Positions 30,545-43,264 are shown, counted from the stretch's first letter. The stretch is DNA of 64,000 nucleotides from Erodium maritimum (GCA_963921825.1 OY997594.1:32532956-32596955), one strand, 5' to 3'. Program-made: numbers and translations. Notes: a model not told the origin generated them from the sequence alone.

Positions 30545-33500
30545 AGAAAGATTGATGAGCTTGTTGCTCACCTAGAAATCTGACTCTGAATCTTTATCTA
30601 GAGCCTCAAACTCATTCTCTGACCCTCCATCCAGATCTACTTTGTGGTTATCTAATTTTTCCAAGCTATTCAACTGATGTAAGATTGCTTCTTCTGATAT
30701 GTTTGCCTTCAGTTCTATTTTCTTTCCAAAGGACCAAGCCCTTTTAGCTCCTTACTTTTCTTGGTTACACTGAGGGCTAGAATCAGTAATGATCTTAGGC
30801 TCCTTTAGTTTTGATCTGGTAATATATGAGTGAGTTGGGTTGGCTTTGTTTTTTTTTCTTATTTGAATTGAATTTTGGACCTAGAGCTTGTTTTTCCTTT
30901 CCTTCTCCTACTAAAAGACACATGAAATCTGCCACTTCCTTGACTTGCTTCTGAAGCAGTAGAGCATGAGAAGGGGATGAGGGTTGGAGGGTAGCTTCAA
31001 AATTTTCCCCACTTTGAATGTCTTCTAAATTTAGGAGGTCTTGAGATTGGGACTGAGATGACAAGGGACCAACATCCCTTTGATTTTCAGTTGCATTAAA
31101 TGCATTCTTTTCCAAGGAATGAGTGTCTTGGGCCACACACGGTATTAAATGTGTATCTGACCTTGTACTTTCAGACAATATAATAATAGGAGTTGGTTGA
31201 GAATAGACTTGACCTGGAGGTTTACCTTTTATGCCATCCAAATTAGATGAGATCTTTGGAAATGAAGCTTCCAACTCTACTTTAGATAGTAGCTGAGTAG
31301 TGAAATTGAGTTGGTCATTACTAAACAAGGTTGGAACAGTGTTGAGCTGTCTGTCAGAATTTGGAGATGACTGCTTATCTAGGCTTTGAACTAGGACGGT
31401 AGTGATTGGAGGGAGAAATGACAATGAATTATTTTCTCCAACCTGAAGAAGCTCTTGCCTAGCTGGATCTGATAAACTTGTGTATGTGGGGTGAACGAAC
31501 TTATAGAGTCTTCAAATGTGTCTTTAATAACCTGTAATTCTAGAGAATTCACAAGTGGGATAGATGAACTAGAAGTAGGATTTACTTCAGGTTGTGAAAG
31601 CTAAAGATTCTGATCTGTAGGAGAGATGATTGGTGTAGTTAAGGATGTAGTTAAGTCTGGATATTGATAGTCCTCCCATTTCTCTTCATTTTGATCTCCT
31701 CCAAGAGCCAACACATTCTCTTCACTTATATCTTCTCCATCTGCCAAATTCTGGTCTGTAGGAGAGATGACTGGAATATTTAAGAGTGGATCCTGCCCTA
31801 TCTCTTCATTTAGATCTCCTCCAAGAATCAACACATTCTCTTTATTTGTATATCCTACAATTGCCAAAAACATTCTCTGTATTTAAAACTCCTACTTCTT
31901 GGGATGCAGATTTTAGACTTTCAGAACTTTCTTCTTGAGTGATATTAATATGCCCCCCTAATTCTGAGGGGAATGAGTTTGTTGGAGATGGAGAATGAAA
32001 GCTAGTACTCTCTGTACTTGTTGGAGCAGTAATTGGATGAACTTGGCTATTTTCTATAGTGGCTATCCAAACTTTGAAAGAATCGTTGCCCAATTTTAAT
32101 GAGACTTTTTCTGAGATGGACTTCAAATTGTATGTATGAATTAAAACAAAGACAACATCAATTAACACACCATCTTTATAGAGGGGATGAGTATAGATGA
32201 TATTTCCATGCCTAGCTATGGCTGCTTGGAAGGACTCTTCACACCAGCCCTGAAAGGGAACACTTTGAATTGATAGCCATCTAAACTTCCCTACTTTGGT
32301 TGCAAGCTAACCATGCTCAAGCATAATTGTAAACGTTTGTTGAAGCCAGGATGCATCATCTCTCAAAATTTCCTCCCCAAAATGTTCGTAAGGGTAGAGA
32401 ACTAGAACACTTATGTTGCCAAGATATTTCAAGTGCACCTCAAAAACCCCTTGTAAGGCAATTTCTCTCATTATAGCCTTTACACTCGGGTTAAGATGAA
32501 TGAATGCTAGAAGGGAGTGGCTGACTAGTTTAGCTTGGGAAGTGACTATTGAACCACAATGCAGATAATCTTCATAAGTGTGCATCCTCCTATCCTCAGC
32601 ACCCCTCCAATAATCTTCAAAAGTGTGCATCCCCTGAGCACCAGCAAACCTCTCATTTGAAGACCTGTCCCAAGCTTTGGTGATGAATAATTTATTATTC
32701 TTGGTGATTATGCCATTGAAACTTGTAATTGCTTCTTCCAGGTTCTCTTTGATGTGATAGTAAACAAAACCATACCATTTTCCTTTAGAATTTGGTCTTT
32801 GAGCTACTAAAGCTTTCATGTAACCATGGATGTTCCTGAAGATATTTTGTAGCCAAGTAAAAGTTGAGTTTGGAGGGATGTTATAAACAAAAGCAGTGAA
32901 GAACTTGCTACTTAAACTTTCAGGGTCGATCCTTTTCCTCTTGTAAAGTGTTCTAATGTGTTCGAACCCAGGAGGCGGTCCTCCCATTTTAGAGTAATCT
33001 TGGTGTAGAACCTTCTGATATTGCATCTCTTTAAAGGAAACTATTTTAGTTTTGATTTTCCACCTCATACTTCCTTCTCCCTTGTTTGTCATCGAGTCTT
33101 CTTCGTATCTTGCAACCTTTTATTGAGGCTGAAACTTTTTCTTAGCCAATGGACGAGATAATTTTCTTTGCCGCCCCGATGAACCTTCAACAGAGATCTT
33201 TCTTCTCAGAGAATAGTCATGTGTATAATCAGTATCAGAAGTAACAGGTGAAAATATTTGTCATAGAACATTTTCTTTCCATCAATCAACTTAGTATGCC
33301 CCCTGAAAAATACTATTGTGTTCTATATGTTGAAGATGAGTCATCAACGATCTTTTTCGATCTTCTTTTTATAAGTTTCTTTGGAGCAGCTTCCAATCCT
33401 AGAGGAGGTCCAATAGAGAAAGATGATGTTATCCTTTGTTGGAAATCTTCCTTGTTTGGCACAATAATATATTTGCGATTGTTTCTTTCACCAGACAGAT

Positions 33501-33600
33501 TGGGACGAGTTTGAACCATAACCCGTTCCCCCGAGAGTTCCTCAACAGTCAACACCATGGCCTTCAAGTCTTCAAGAAAACTTATCTTCAAGTCTTCAAA
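30545..33600 (-). pseudogene. LINE copy 1 ORF1 (RRM protein), broken
   Basis: ORF1 of this LINE type binds the element RNA. The piece starting at 33092 contains an RRM: KFFTAFVYNIPPNSTFTWLQ (RNP2-like), KGKWYGFVYYHIKENLEEAI (RNP1-like) and KNNKLFITKAW. Upstream, 33591-33313 holds IGPPLGLEAAPKK. Downstream pieces (32168, 31873, 31424) carry VFVLIHTYN and a Ser/Pro/Gln-rich variable region, with a PTDQNL block occurring twice (31601-31620 and about 31755). The C-terminal acidic part lies near 30600-30700. Several stops separate the pieces. A short duplicated peptide, HTFEDYWRGAEDRR/HTYEDYLHCG, follows the RRM. Confidence 0.78.
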
Positions 33601-33849
33601 TCTTCAAGCAATCTTCCTCTCGAAGATGGATGATCCTCAAAGATTCTACACCAGATTACTGTAACTGGTTGGGATCATTTTGATTAAATGTTATTTCTAC
33701 CAAACTTAATAGTCTTATACTTCCATATGTGGTTGCAATATTCATCGATTCGACAGATGCTCTTGAGAGAGAAACCGGTCTCATCTCTCTTCTGGATCCA
33801 CAATCAGTCGTCGCCTGAAAAAACCATGGAAGAAGAGACAGGAGCTTCG
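33601..33849. other. Junction between two head-to-head LINEs
   Basis: Probably the 5' untranslated parts of the two flanking LINE copies; no coding region is recognised. Confidence 0.35.
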
Positions 33850-36069
33850 TCGTAATCGCAGCTCAGTCAACGGTGGGTTATGAGTAATCAACTTCAACAT
33901 CCTATTTTAGGAGATTCTCAGCCCCGTGTTGCTTCATCCGTCGTTCATCTTGAACAAGGGGAAATCGATCAGATCGAGGCGGAGCTCTCAGAACTGGTTC
34001 AGGAGAGGAACTCGCCTCGGGATCGACCTTCAGAGGCAAAGCTATTTTTTGCAATATCCCTCCGGGGAAGAATTCTGCTTGGCTCTCTAATCTAATTGAA
34101 CCCTTTGGTTCAGTTTTGTCCTCTTTTGTTTGTAATCGTACAAACAGAAAAGGGAAACATTTTGGCTTCGTTCAATTGTTGGACTTTGAGGTAAGGTTGG
34201 TGCGGGCAGTCTTCAATCGGAAGGAGATTGAAGGTTACAGGTCATTTGTAGTTGATGCTTGACCGATCAAACACAAGAAAAATTTAAAGCCAAAGCGGGT
34301 TTAGATCCCAAAGCTCTGTCCTCAATCCCTATCAAAGGAAGAGTTAATCAAGATTTAGGGCCAAGCTGTTGCAGGGTTGAAGTTCATGGCAATGGCGGGT
34401 ATCCTTATTTTAGCTAGAAACAATGGCTCAACTACTTCGTTTGTTCAGATTTTAGAATCTCATGGCCTATGAGACTTTGTGCTGAGAGATTTTGGTAATC
34501 GAGTGTTCATTCTCACGTTCCAAAACCCTACATCCGAGATAAATTGGAAAAGGAGAATTGGACCTTTCTAAAGCCCTAGTTCGACGTAATCAGCAATTCT
34601 GGAATCTTCACGACTTTGGGAGGATTCTTTGAATGGGTAGCGTTGGAAGGTATCCCTTTCCATGATAGAAGTCGGGAAACCTGCCGGAGGGTGGGCAATG
34701 AACTGGGATTGGTTCTAAGCATTATCTGTGAAGATAACTCTCTTTCTGCCTCCTTTGAAAAGCCTTTGTCGTATCGAAACTCCAAGATACAACATGTTTC
34801 AGTAGAGCTTTGTCTGGGCAATTCTTTTTTGGCATTGAAGTCAGGGCAATTCCTAGTTCAGCTCTGCCGGCAGTTGCTGACTCTCCGACTCCGGAGCCGA
34901 CATTACTGGGAGATGATTGGGTGCATCCGCAAAGTCAGGCCGTTTCTGCTGAAAATCAGGACAAGAATAATTCAAATATCCCCTCTGATCATATTCCCAA
35001 TTTTAGTCGGGATACTCTCAATACTCAATTGGAAGATTATGTTGCTCCCACTCTCTCTCTCTTGAAATCGATTGCAAGGATTTTTTTCCTGCTTCGAATC
35101 ATTTGGTCTTTGTTTCAGCACAACCTCCTTGATGTTCCTCTCTTTAAGAGAGGAGTTTGTTCCTCTCACAATCCAAGAGAGGAACTTCATAGTGAATCAA
35201 TGTAGGAGCAAAGAACAGGGATTAGAAATTTCCAATCCCTCTTTCTCACACAAATCTTCGTAGTCTTCTGACTCTAATTCTCCAAAATCCACCTTTTCAG
35301 GTATCTCAACGTCTAAAGCGTTAAACTGCTCTAGAATCAAATCTCCCTTAGTCAAAGCTTTTATACCAATAGACTTCACATACTCCCAATCCGATCTCCT
35401 TACCTAGCGATAAGCGTGTAGAGGGCATTTCTTAATTGGTGCTTGATACAAAACTATAGTTGGAGATTTACCTTTGCCTTTGCCTCTTGTTTTTGGAATA
35501 TTGTCCGATAAATCTATCTCTATCCCTCTATCTAATTCTCTTTTATGGTTAGGATCCTATGGACCTCAACATATTCCGATTTCTCTTGTGAATGTTTATG
35601 GGCCCTCTAATTTTGTGCTACTACCTGAGGAGTGGAAATATTGTCTGTCTTCGGAGACTGATACTTCAGCTTTTGTGGATTTTGTCTCGGATATGGGACT
35701 TCTGGACTTTCGTATGGAGGGGTGAATCTATACTTGGTACGGGCCCGACTCAAAAGCTTCGAGGAATTCGCTTATGTACTCTGGCTCTGCAGACTCATTA
35801 CAGGAGCTGTTCATTAAGCTCCAAACACAAGCTTTTGGCCTCTTCAGATCGGCGGGACTTCTGGATTCTTCTGCTTCTTTCGTGCAATGGCAGGCTCTCC
35901 CGTCCAACTTCTTTATGTGATGTTTTTCATATTCTCTTCAGTTTTCGTATTACTTACTTGTTTTGTAAGTATTGTTTTTATTGTTTTTCCCATAGGATTG
36001 AATAATCTCTCCTGATTCTTTGTATCCTCTTTAGTACGTTGAATAAATTATCCTCGCTTATAAAAAAAA
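33850..36069 (+). mobile_element. L1-type LINE (copy 2), short, with an internal inversion
   Basis: The plus strand reads ORF1 pieces: an RRM-like segment at about 34083-34260 with GKHFGFVQLLDFEVRLVRAV, then WVALEGIPFHDRSRETCRRV at 34630. These are followed at 35474-35760 by part of the endonuclease (ISLVNVYGPSNF, FVDFVSDMGLLDF, IYTWYGPDSKASR). It then has a 3' untranslated region ending TTATCCTCGCTTATAAAAAAAA at 36069. Between ORF1 and endonuclease, about 35085-35500 reads in the opposite direction as the ORF1 C-terminus and ORF2 start. The reverse transcriptase is absent. The copy is therefore a rearranged deletion derivative that kept its poly(A) tail. Confidence 0.75.
35085..35500 (-). 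pseudogene. Inverted ORF1-ORF2 junction segment inside LINE copy 2
   Basis: On the minus strand, KGKSPTIVLYQAPIKKCP, then LILEQFNALDVEIPEKVD and FGELESEDYEDLCEKEGLE, correspond to the ORF1 C-terminus. This is followed at 35190 by MKFLSWIVRGTNSSLKERN, the start of ORF2. Flanking LINE sequence on both sides reads on the plus strand. The segment is about 0.4 kb. Confidence 0.75.
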
Positions 36070-37630
36070 TACACATTGATATAGTTATCGTTAGAAAGGG
36101 TGTTTTTTTTATCAGCAATTTTTTTAATTTTATAAACAAAGTTTTCGAATTAAAAACATGGAAAAGGGTCGAGCCCTCAAATGCAACGAGCCACATAATG
36201 AGTTAAAACTACACCCCACACAACCCTTATAATTAACCCTATTACAAGAAACTTAAGGGCTCAAGTTTTGCTTGCGCCCCAAGGAACAGAACAAGTTTTA
36301 CCAAGTACACCAAAAACAATACTTGCACCCCAAGATACACAACAAAGTCTACTAAAAACACAAAAATGCAACCTTCCCAGCCAAAATTAAAACTCAACTT
36401 AAATGAAATCTCTTGACCCAATACTTTTGCAGCAGAACATACCAATTAACCCACCATTCCATAACAAAATTCTGCAGCAAAACAAACCCTCCCCCACCTT
36501 CACGTTTAACACCAGTCTACAACAAATGAAGAAAGTCTCCAGTGCCTATCAAAAGACCACCTGCAGAATCAACAGCAAAAATCAGTGCCACAGTACCCTG
36601 TCACTCAAACTAAAATGTCCTACCCCCACACAAAGAGAAGGTCTTCCACTAAAATAACCCCCACACCAGAAGAAGTAGTACAACAGAGTACAAATAGCTC
36701 CTTACCAAACTCACCACAGTACCCAACCCACCCCCAAAACCACCCAATCCCCAAAGTCTCCCAAAAAGAAACAAAACAATGCATCAACTATAGAAACCAA
36801 CAAATCAAAGAGACCTCCCTAGAAAGCAGTCCATGGGATTATTGATCGAAGCAAGGAATGAGAATGACTGTTTGTTTTTGTATTTGGCCCAAAGAAGTTG
36901 AAATGAGTCATTTTGCACCTGCTATAATATTTCACAAGGTTGAAGAGATATAGCATTGAATATCAAGTTGTTCCTGCAGAGCCATATCCTCCAGATAATC
37001 AATGAGACTAGCATACTCCAATGAGATTTTTTGCTGTTTGGGGCCAATACTCCTCCAAGCAATAAACCAGTCCTTAATGGATTCAGGACAAGTAGTTTGT
37101 ATCCCCCACCAGTTCAGATATAAACCCCACACCTCCCAAACCCATAAGCAACCCAAAAACAGATGATCTACTTCCTCAGGTTCCTCTCCACAAAAAGGAC
37201 ACCAAATGTCTTGTGAATAAATCCCCCTTGCAAGTAAAAAACACTTGGTTGGAACAGCTTGTAAACACATTAGCCATATAAAAGCAGCTATCTTTGGGGG
37301 TAAAATTGGCTCCCATAATAATGCTGGCCACACAAGTTCTTCATCATAATTTTCCTCCAAGTGCTTATACATTCTTTGGACTGTGAAACCTCTCTGATCC
37401 ACAACCCAAGAGACCTTATCAGCCTCCAAATTGAGATTAGGAATAAGATTGATCAAGTTACACAACAATTCAAACTGCTCTTCTTCCCATCCTCTTGATT
37501 CCCTCCTGAACAATAAAACCCAATCTCCATTGATCCAGAAGTTTGAGACCAAAGCCCTTTTTTGTTGGCTTAAGTGGAATAATCTCTGAAACAAGACATT
37601 CAAGGGAATATCTGATATACACAGATCATC

Positions 37631-39231
37631 TGTCACGCCCCAAATCCGGTTTTGACCGGACTCAAGACGTGAACTAAAATAATAAGTAAATAAAACGATT
37701 AAAGAAATAAACTCTGAAATAATAAACCGGAAGTAGTAAAACTGATACAATGAATCAACAACTCATCAACCAACAATAAACGTTCAGTTCAAAAGAGGGT
37801 ACGTCTCTAGACCAGACTAGCCTAAGATCCTCTCTAGCTCCCTAGCTCCGAGAATCCCGCTAGACCACAACCCACTCAAACCTGTAAAACAATAAAGTAA
37901 GGGGTGAGCTTGACGCTCAGTAGGAAAAACCACGAAAACACCTCTTTACGGATTTACAAAGAACGCAGTTCCAAGGTTTAAAGTTTAACGATTAAAACAA
38001 GGGTTGATAAAAATCGATGCGACACTTTATCCATTTTAAAACAATACTTAGTCTACCCGATCACCCACCAGACCAACAATCTCCAACCTTAACTCAACAC
38101 TAGTCGTTATACCCAGTCACACACCGAAGGGAACAATCCAAGTAAGACAACCATAATCACAAACACAGTAACACTCACAAGCACAGACACACTCGTTCAA
38201 AAAGCAAGGCATTCTCAACACATCAAATCACACAATCGCACGGTCTCGGGAGCAACCCGCTCGACCCGGCGTAGCCGTACGCAACTTTCCCCAACACAAA
38301 GTCGGGAGAGGCGGTCGACCTCATCACTGTACACGGGCCCAGCCCCTTCGCGGAACAACCTCATCGCGGAACACAAGCCCAACCTCTTCGCGGAACAACC
38401 TCATCGCGGAACATAGGCCCAGCCTCTTCGCGGAACAAGCTCATCGCGGAACACAGGCCCAGCCTCTTCGCGGAACACAGGCCCAACCTCTTCGCGGAAC
38501 ACAGCGGTCTATCACTCACCCGACCATATCACAACCAATGATTCACATCATAACAATCACGGCACACTTGCCCACACATAGCATCGACATGTTACACCGA
38601 ATATAATATGCTTTGACTCTTAAAGGGAGTGAAGGACGGATCAGGCCCAAAGGACGGCTCACCTGAACGGTATTTCGCGTCGCCGGGTACGGCGTAGTTC
38701 GGAAATGAGCGAGCGACGGCGGAGGTGAAAGGGTTTTGGGGCGGCGGCGTTGATTTGGCTCGAATCGAAGAGGAGGAAGAAGGACGAGGGGGATGGGTTC
38801 TCTGGTGCGGTCATGACGATGGAAGTCGAGGGAGAAGAATTAGGAGCTGGAGAAACCGGGAGACGGAGCTCCGGCATGGTTCGGACAGCGTGAGGATGGA
38901 TCTGGAAGAGAGGCAGTGAGAGAGAGAATGCAGGAGGACGACCTCGGTTTGCGTGTTTAAACTGAGAACGTGAAGAGTCGCGCGTAGGGTTAGCGAGTTG
39001 TGGTATTGGGCTGGCATCACGGGCTCGAGCGCGTAGGGTTGGGCCTGGTCTTGGCTCGGCCCAAAGCTGAGCTGGTCCAGCCCAATCCCTTTTTTTTTCT
39101 CTTTTTTTTTTTTTAATTCTTTTCTTTTTCTTTTCCCTTTTTTTTGAATTCGATTCCACAAATAAAACCCGCTCTCCAACCCTCGATGGTCCAAGAATAA
39201 TTTAATTCTCTTAAATTACCTGGTCTTTACA
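37631..39231 (-). repeat. Solo LTR (1601 bp) of the Ty3 lineage, in LINE copy 3
   Basis: Read on the plus strand it begins TGTCACGCCCC and ends TTTACA, the complement of an LTR that starts TGTAAA and ends GGGGCGTGACA. TCATC flanks both sides (37626-37630 and 39232-39236). No internal retrotransposon sequence is present, so it is the product of recombination between two LTRs. It contains the GAGCG hairpin/CAGG block (about 37881-37920) and a TTCGCGGAAC minisatellite. Confidence 0.92.
38333..38505 (-). repeat. Minisatellite with TTCGCGGAAC units inside the solo LTR
   Basis: Direct repeats built from the blocks GCCCAGCCTCTTCGCGGAAC and CTCATCGCGGAACACA alternate in units of about 44 and 27 bp, some five copies in total. 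TTCGCGGAA is partly palindromic. Confidence 0.82.
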
Positions 39232-42200
39232 TCATCCCAAAATACATTTGAATTTCCTGATTGCACTGACCATTTCAGACTAGTATCACCAAAAGCTGTG
39301 GCAAATTTAGGACACTCCAATAGATACTGAACATGTTTCAAAAAACATTGTCCATTATGAAGTAGGAATTTAGATAAATCCCAAGCTGAGCTATCCCGCC
39401 CATATTTGGAGCATAATAATTTTTTTTCATAGAGAATTCTCTTCCAAAGCAAATCTCCACCACCGTTTAGCCTAAAGGGACCAATTCATAATACTCAACC
39501 TCTTAATTCCCAAGCCCCCAGCACTTTTAGGCCTGCAAATGAGTTCCCATCTTAATTTATGTAAACCTTTCTTATCCACAGAGCCAGACCATAAGAATCT
39601 CTTTTGCCACATTTCCATTTCTTTAATTACCCCCTTTTTAGCCTTGTATAGAGACATGTAATATAGAGGTAAGGATGAAAGTGAGGATTTTATTAAAGTG
39701 ATCCTACCCCTAAAGACTTATGTCTACCTTCCCACAGACTCAACTTATTTTTGAATTTCTTGAGGATGGGTTTCCAAGTTTTGGCTCTCCTTGGATTGGC
39801 CCCTAGCTAAAACCCCAAGTAATTAAAGGAAAGCTGCATGGCAGAGCAACCCAAAATACCAGTGATCTCATTGATATGAACTGAAGAAGGATTTAATAAT
39901 AGGGCTTGGGATTTAAGAAAGTTAATTTTCAAACCAGTGGCCTTTTGGAGAATATTCAGAGTATGCTTTAAATTGATAGATTGTTGAAAGCCAGCTTTGA
40001 TAAAGATTAGTGTGTCATCTGCAAACTGCAGATGAGAAATCTCAGGGCCATTGACACTACATTTTACTCCAGCAAACATCTCAGTAGAGGTACATTTAAC
40101 CATGAGTTGATGCAAACTTTCAGCCACAAGTGCAAATAACAATGGGGAGAGAGAACAACCTTGTCTCAAGCCTCTTTTGAGAGGAAAATCCCCTGAAGGA
40201 GATCCATTTATCAGCACTGAAGACCATGCCCCGTGTACTCAGCAACCCAAGAACACCATAGTGCCCCAAACCCCATCACCTTTAATAGATTAAGCAAGGA
40301 CCCCCAATGAATGTGATCATAAGCCTTTTCAAAATCAATTTGAAAACAATAACCTCCTGACCAGACTTTTTGATGAAGTGTATGAGTTCTGAGGCAATTA
40401 GAACCCCATCCATGATCTATCTACCAGCAATGAAACCAATTTGTACATCATGTACTAAAGTATCCATGACTGGTTTAAGTCTGGCTGCCAAGGTTTTAGA
40501 GAGAATCTTGTAGATGTTGTGGACCAAACTAATAGGCCTAAAATCATTGAAAGTCACAGGAGCATTGCCTTTTGGAATTAGAGCTATGAAGGAAGAATTT
40601 AGCCCTGTACCCAAATGGCCCCCTCTAAAGAAACGCTCCACTAAATCCATGATATCAGATTTCACCACTCCTCAACAGACTTGATAAAACCTCATACAGA
40701 AACCATCAGGACCAGGAGCTTTCTCTCCATTACAAGCTTTAATAGCCCCCAAATTTTCTGAATCAGTGAAAGGTAATTCCAACCCTTGAGCCTGAGTGAC
40801 AGATAGCCTGTTGAAAGGTAAAGATGACAAGTTGATACACACATCTGAGGACCCCATAAATCTCAAGGAAAAATGTGATTTAGCCACTTCTCTGATCTCA
40901 GCAGGGGAATGTACAGTAATGCCCCCTTCTTCTATATAAGAGATCTTCTTCCTCACATTATTAAAATTGGCCACCAAATTGAAAAACTTTGTACATCTAT
41001 CCTTCTCCCTAGACCATCTATGTCTAGTCTTTTGACACCACAGTCTTGATTGTAGTTTAAGCTTCTGAATAAGTTTGGCATCCAATAAGGCCCTCAAAGA
41101 GGCATCCTCAACACTTAGACCCCTCTATTCAAACAAAGCACCAAGTGCATTGATCTCCCCATTGATATCCTCAATGACCTTCTCCAGCCAACCAAAAGTC
41201 TGAATACTCCAATTCCTGTAGAAATTTTTTAGAGCCTTTAACTTGAACCAAAGTTTATAAGCAGCTGAACCTTCCACTGATATTGACATCCAGAAATTTT
41301 TTGTATCCTTTTGAAACAAAGGATGACTTATCCAGGCATTAATGAATTTAAATGGCCTAGAACCCCAATCCACCACAGGGTTGGATAAAAGGATTGGTTT
41401 ATGATCAGATATTACCCTTGGCAAACAGGATTGAGTGACATTGCTGAGTGAGGATAATAAAGTATGACTGGTCAGAAACCTATCAAGTCTTGATGCAGCA
41501 GACCTAGAATTGAACCAAGTATACTTTCCCCCTACTAACTGAAGGTCTACTAACTCCAAATCAGAAACAAAACTTCTGAAATCTCTGATACTTGAAGTAG
41601 AGAAATTAGGGCCAGTTTTTTCACTAGGATCAAGAATAGCATTAAAATCCCCAGCAATAATTAATTCAGGGTAACATGAAGCTATCTTGTTGCCAATCTC
41701 CAACCACAAATTAGCCCTAGCTCTGACTATACAAGGAGCATAAACATTAACCACAGAAAAATTCAAATTCAGAGGGAGATAACAACCTGACCATAAATAG
41801 TATGATCATCAATGTGGTGAGACTATTTCTGGAAAACTTCTTTGCTCCATAGTCTGATAACACCCCAGCCTTTCCAATTGCAGGTATATGCAGTAATTCC
41901 CAATTATCATTGAAACCACAACTTGATAAGAAAAAAGTTGGTATTGTAGTTAACTGTGACTCCTGTAAGAGTACCATAGAGACATGTTGCTTGCCACACA
42001 CGTTACGCAGAGCCCTTCTCTTCTGACTAGAAGAAGCTCCACTGATATTCCAAGACAAGATCCTCATGGAGAGGATAACCTTTGAGTAGGTAAGGTCTGA
42101 GCTTGTGAAGCCTCCCCCTCCTCTAACTCCTCCAAGTCACAATACTCATCTTCAGAATTGGTGTCAAGATTCACAACTTGATTTGCTTCGTTTTCTAAGT

Positions 42201-42242
42201 TATTAAATTGCTCAACTACAAGGTCATCTGATACATATGCTT

Positions 42243-43264
42243 CTTAAAAAAAGAAGTTATTGTTAGAAAAAGGTGATGGTCACGTCACATTCATCCTGGA
42301 GTCGGGCGCAGCAAATTTGTGGGAGAGACATGCATATGAGCGGGAAAGTGAGTAAGTGATTTGTGAGGACGCATGCTTATGATGATGTTATGCCACTAAC
42401 CATTTTTGCTGAGAGGGGGACATCTAGTTGACTTGACGATTCGTCCGCTCACACATATGTTTTTCTTATCAATGTCATCTCAATTTTGGACGTTGTCGTC
42501 AAGTTTTAGGGCTTGGATAATGTGTCCGTATAGATGTTAACGTATTACGTAGCCAAGTGTTTTGAAGATTGCAATCACTAATTAATCCAATCCAATGGTG
42601 CCATGGGCAATACTAGCCGACCACGTGTGCAAGTACAAGACCTTCTTCAACAGCTTCAAGCTAGTTAAATACTAATGATTCATATTAGCTCGAAAGAACA
42701 CGACCGGATTGACTTATACAGAGTGCTTAGCATGTGCATGGCTAGCTTGGAATCCACAAAAGACATGGAAAAAGACACTTGTAGTATATATGCAAATTGC
42801 AGAGAAAGGACCGTCGAAGGCCACATCCCTACACCACTGGCCTCTGCTACACCTAGCACTCTTTTTTATCTTTAACCATTCATTTTATGACTAATTAACT
42901 ACTTTTGTTATGTCATAATTAATTTAAACAAAACCCCTCACCTCAAGGATGATATATATATACCACGCAACTCTTTTATTTGCTTTTAAGCACAATCCTA
43001 CTTTTTATGTGTATCTGGAGAGTGTGGACTTTATACATAGCTTTAAAGAAAGTAACAAAGCTAGGTGGGAATAGAAAACAATATCAAATTCCTTAACTTG
43101 TTTTTTTATAAAAGTTCATTAATCATAGCAAACCTTACCCACCATACAAAATAAGCGTTGTATCCATCAATCGTTCTAAAAAACTCGAAAAACGACCAGT
43201 GAAATGATAGCTATCGAAATAGCACGACACAACGCTTAAAAAACTAATGATCAGGCCAGTCTTT
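42243..43264. other. Intergenic, nothing recognised
   Basis: AT-rich sequence with a 66-codon open frame at 42675-42875 that shows no known motif. I see no support for a gene. Confidence 0.45.

Larger units (their letters stand above)
29847..33600 (-). mobile_element. L1-type LINE (copy 1), 3'-truncated
   Basis: On the minus strand an ORF1 region with an RNA-recognition motif (33591 down to about 30545) is followed by the start of ORF2 at 30530 and an endonuclease domain that ends abruptly near 29847. The reverse transcriptase is missing. This layout, with the 5' side present and the 3' side lost, is the opposite of the usual 5' truncation of LINEs and suggests a later deletion. Stops and frame changes are frequent. 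ORF1 shares GPPPGFE and GKKMFYDK segments with the LINE at 55187, so they are one subfamily. Confidence 0.85.
36932..42067 (-). pseudogene. LINE copy 3 ORF2: endonuclease, reverse transcriptase, zinc-binding domain
   Basis: ORF2 nicks target DNA and copies the LINE RNA. It starts at 42067 with MRILSWNISGASSSQKRRAL. The endonuclease follows in 41766-41125 (LIIAGDFNAILD, GGKYTWFNSRSAASRLDRFL, SDHKPI). The reverse transcriptase is at 41097-39807 (ALIPKGNAPVTFNDFRPISL, GLRQGCSLSPLLF, and LQFADDTLIF with FADD as catalytic box). After further pieces (39657-39216: RRFLWSG, GLGIKRLS) the frame enters the solo LTR at 39231. Beyond it, 37630-36932 carries the zinc-binding domain with PPKIAAFIWLMC and CPFCGEEPEEVDHLFLGC. 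At least five frame changes or stops make it inactive. Confidence 0.88.
36102..42242 (-). mobile_element. L1-type LINE (copy 3), 5'-truncated, split by a solo LTR
   Basis: The minus strand runs from the acidic C-terminal end of ORF1 (about 42240-42070) through all of ORF2 to a 3' untranslated region with an A-rich tail at 36102-36111, so it is a classic 5'-truncated LINE. A solo LTR (37631-39231) with TCATC duplications interrupts ORF2 between reverse transcriptase and zinc-binding domain. Its tail lies only 32 bp from the tail of LINE copy 2, in tail-to-tail orientation. Confidence 0.88.
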
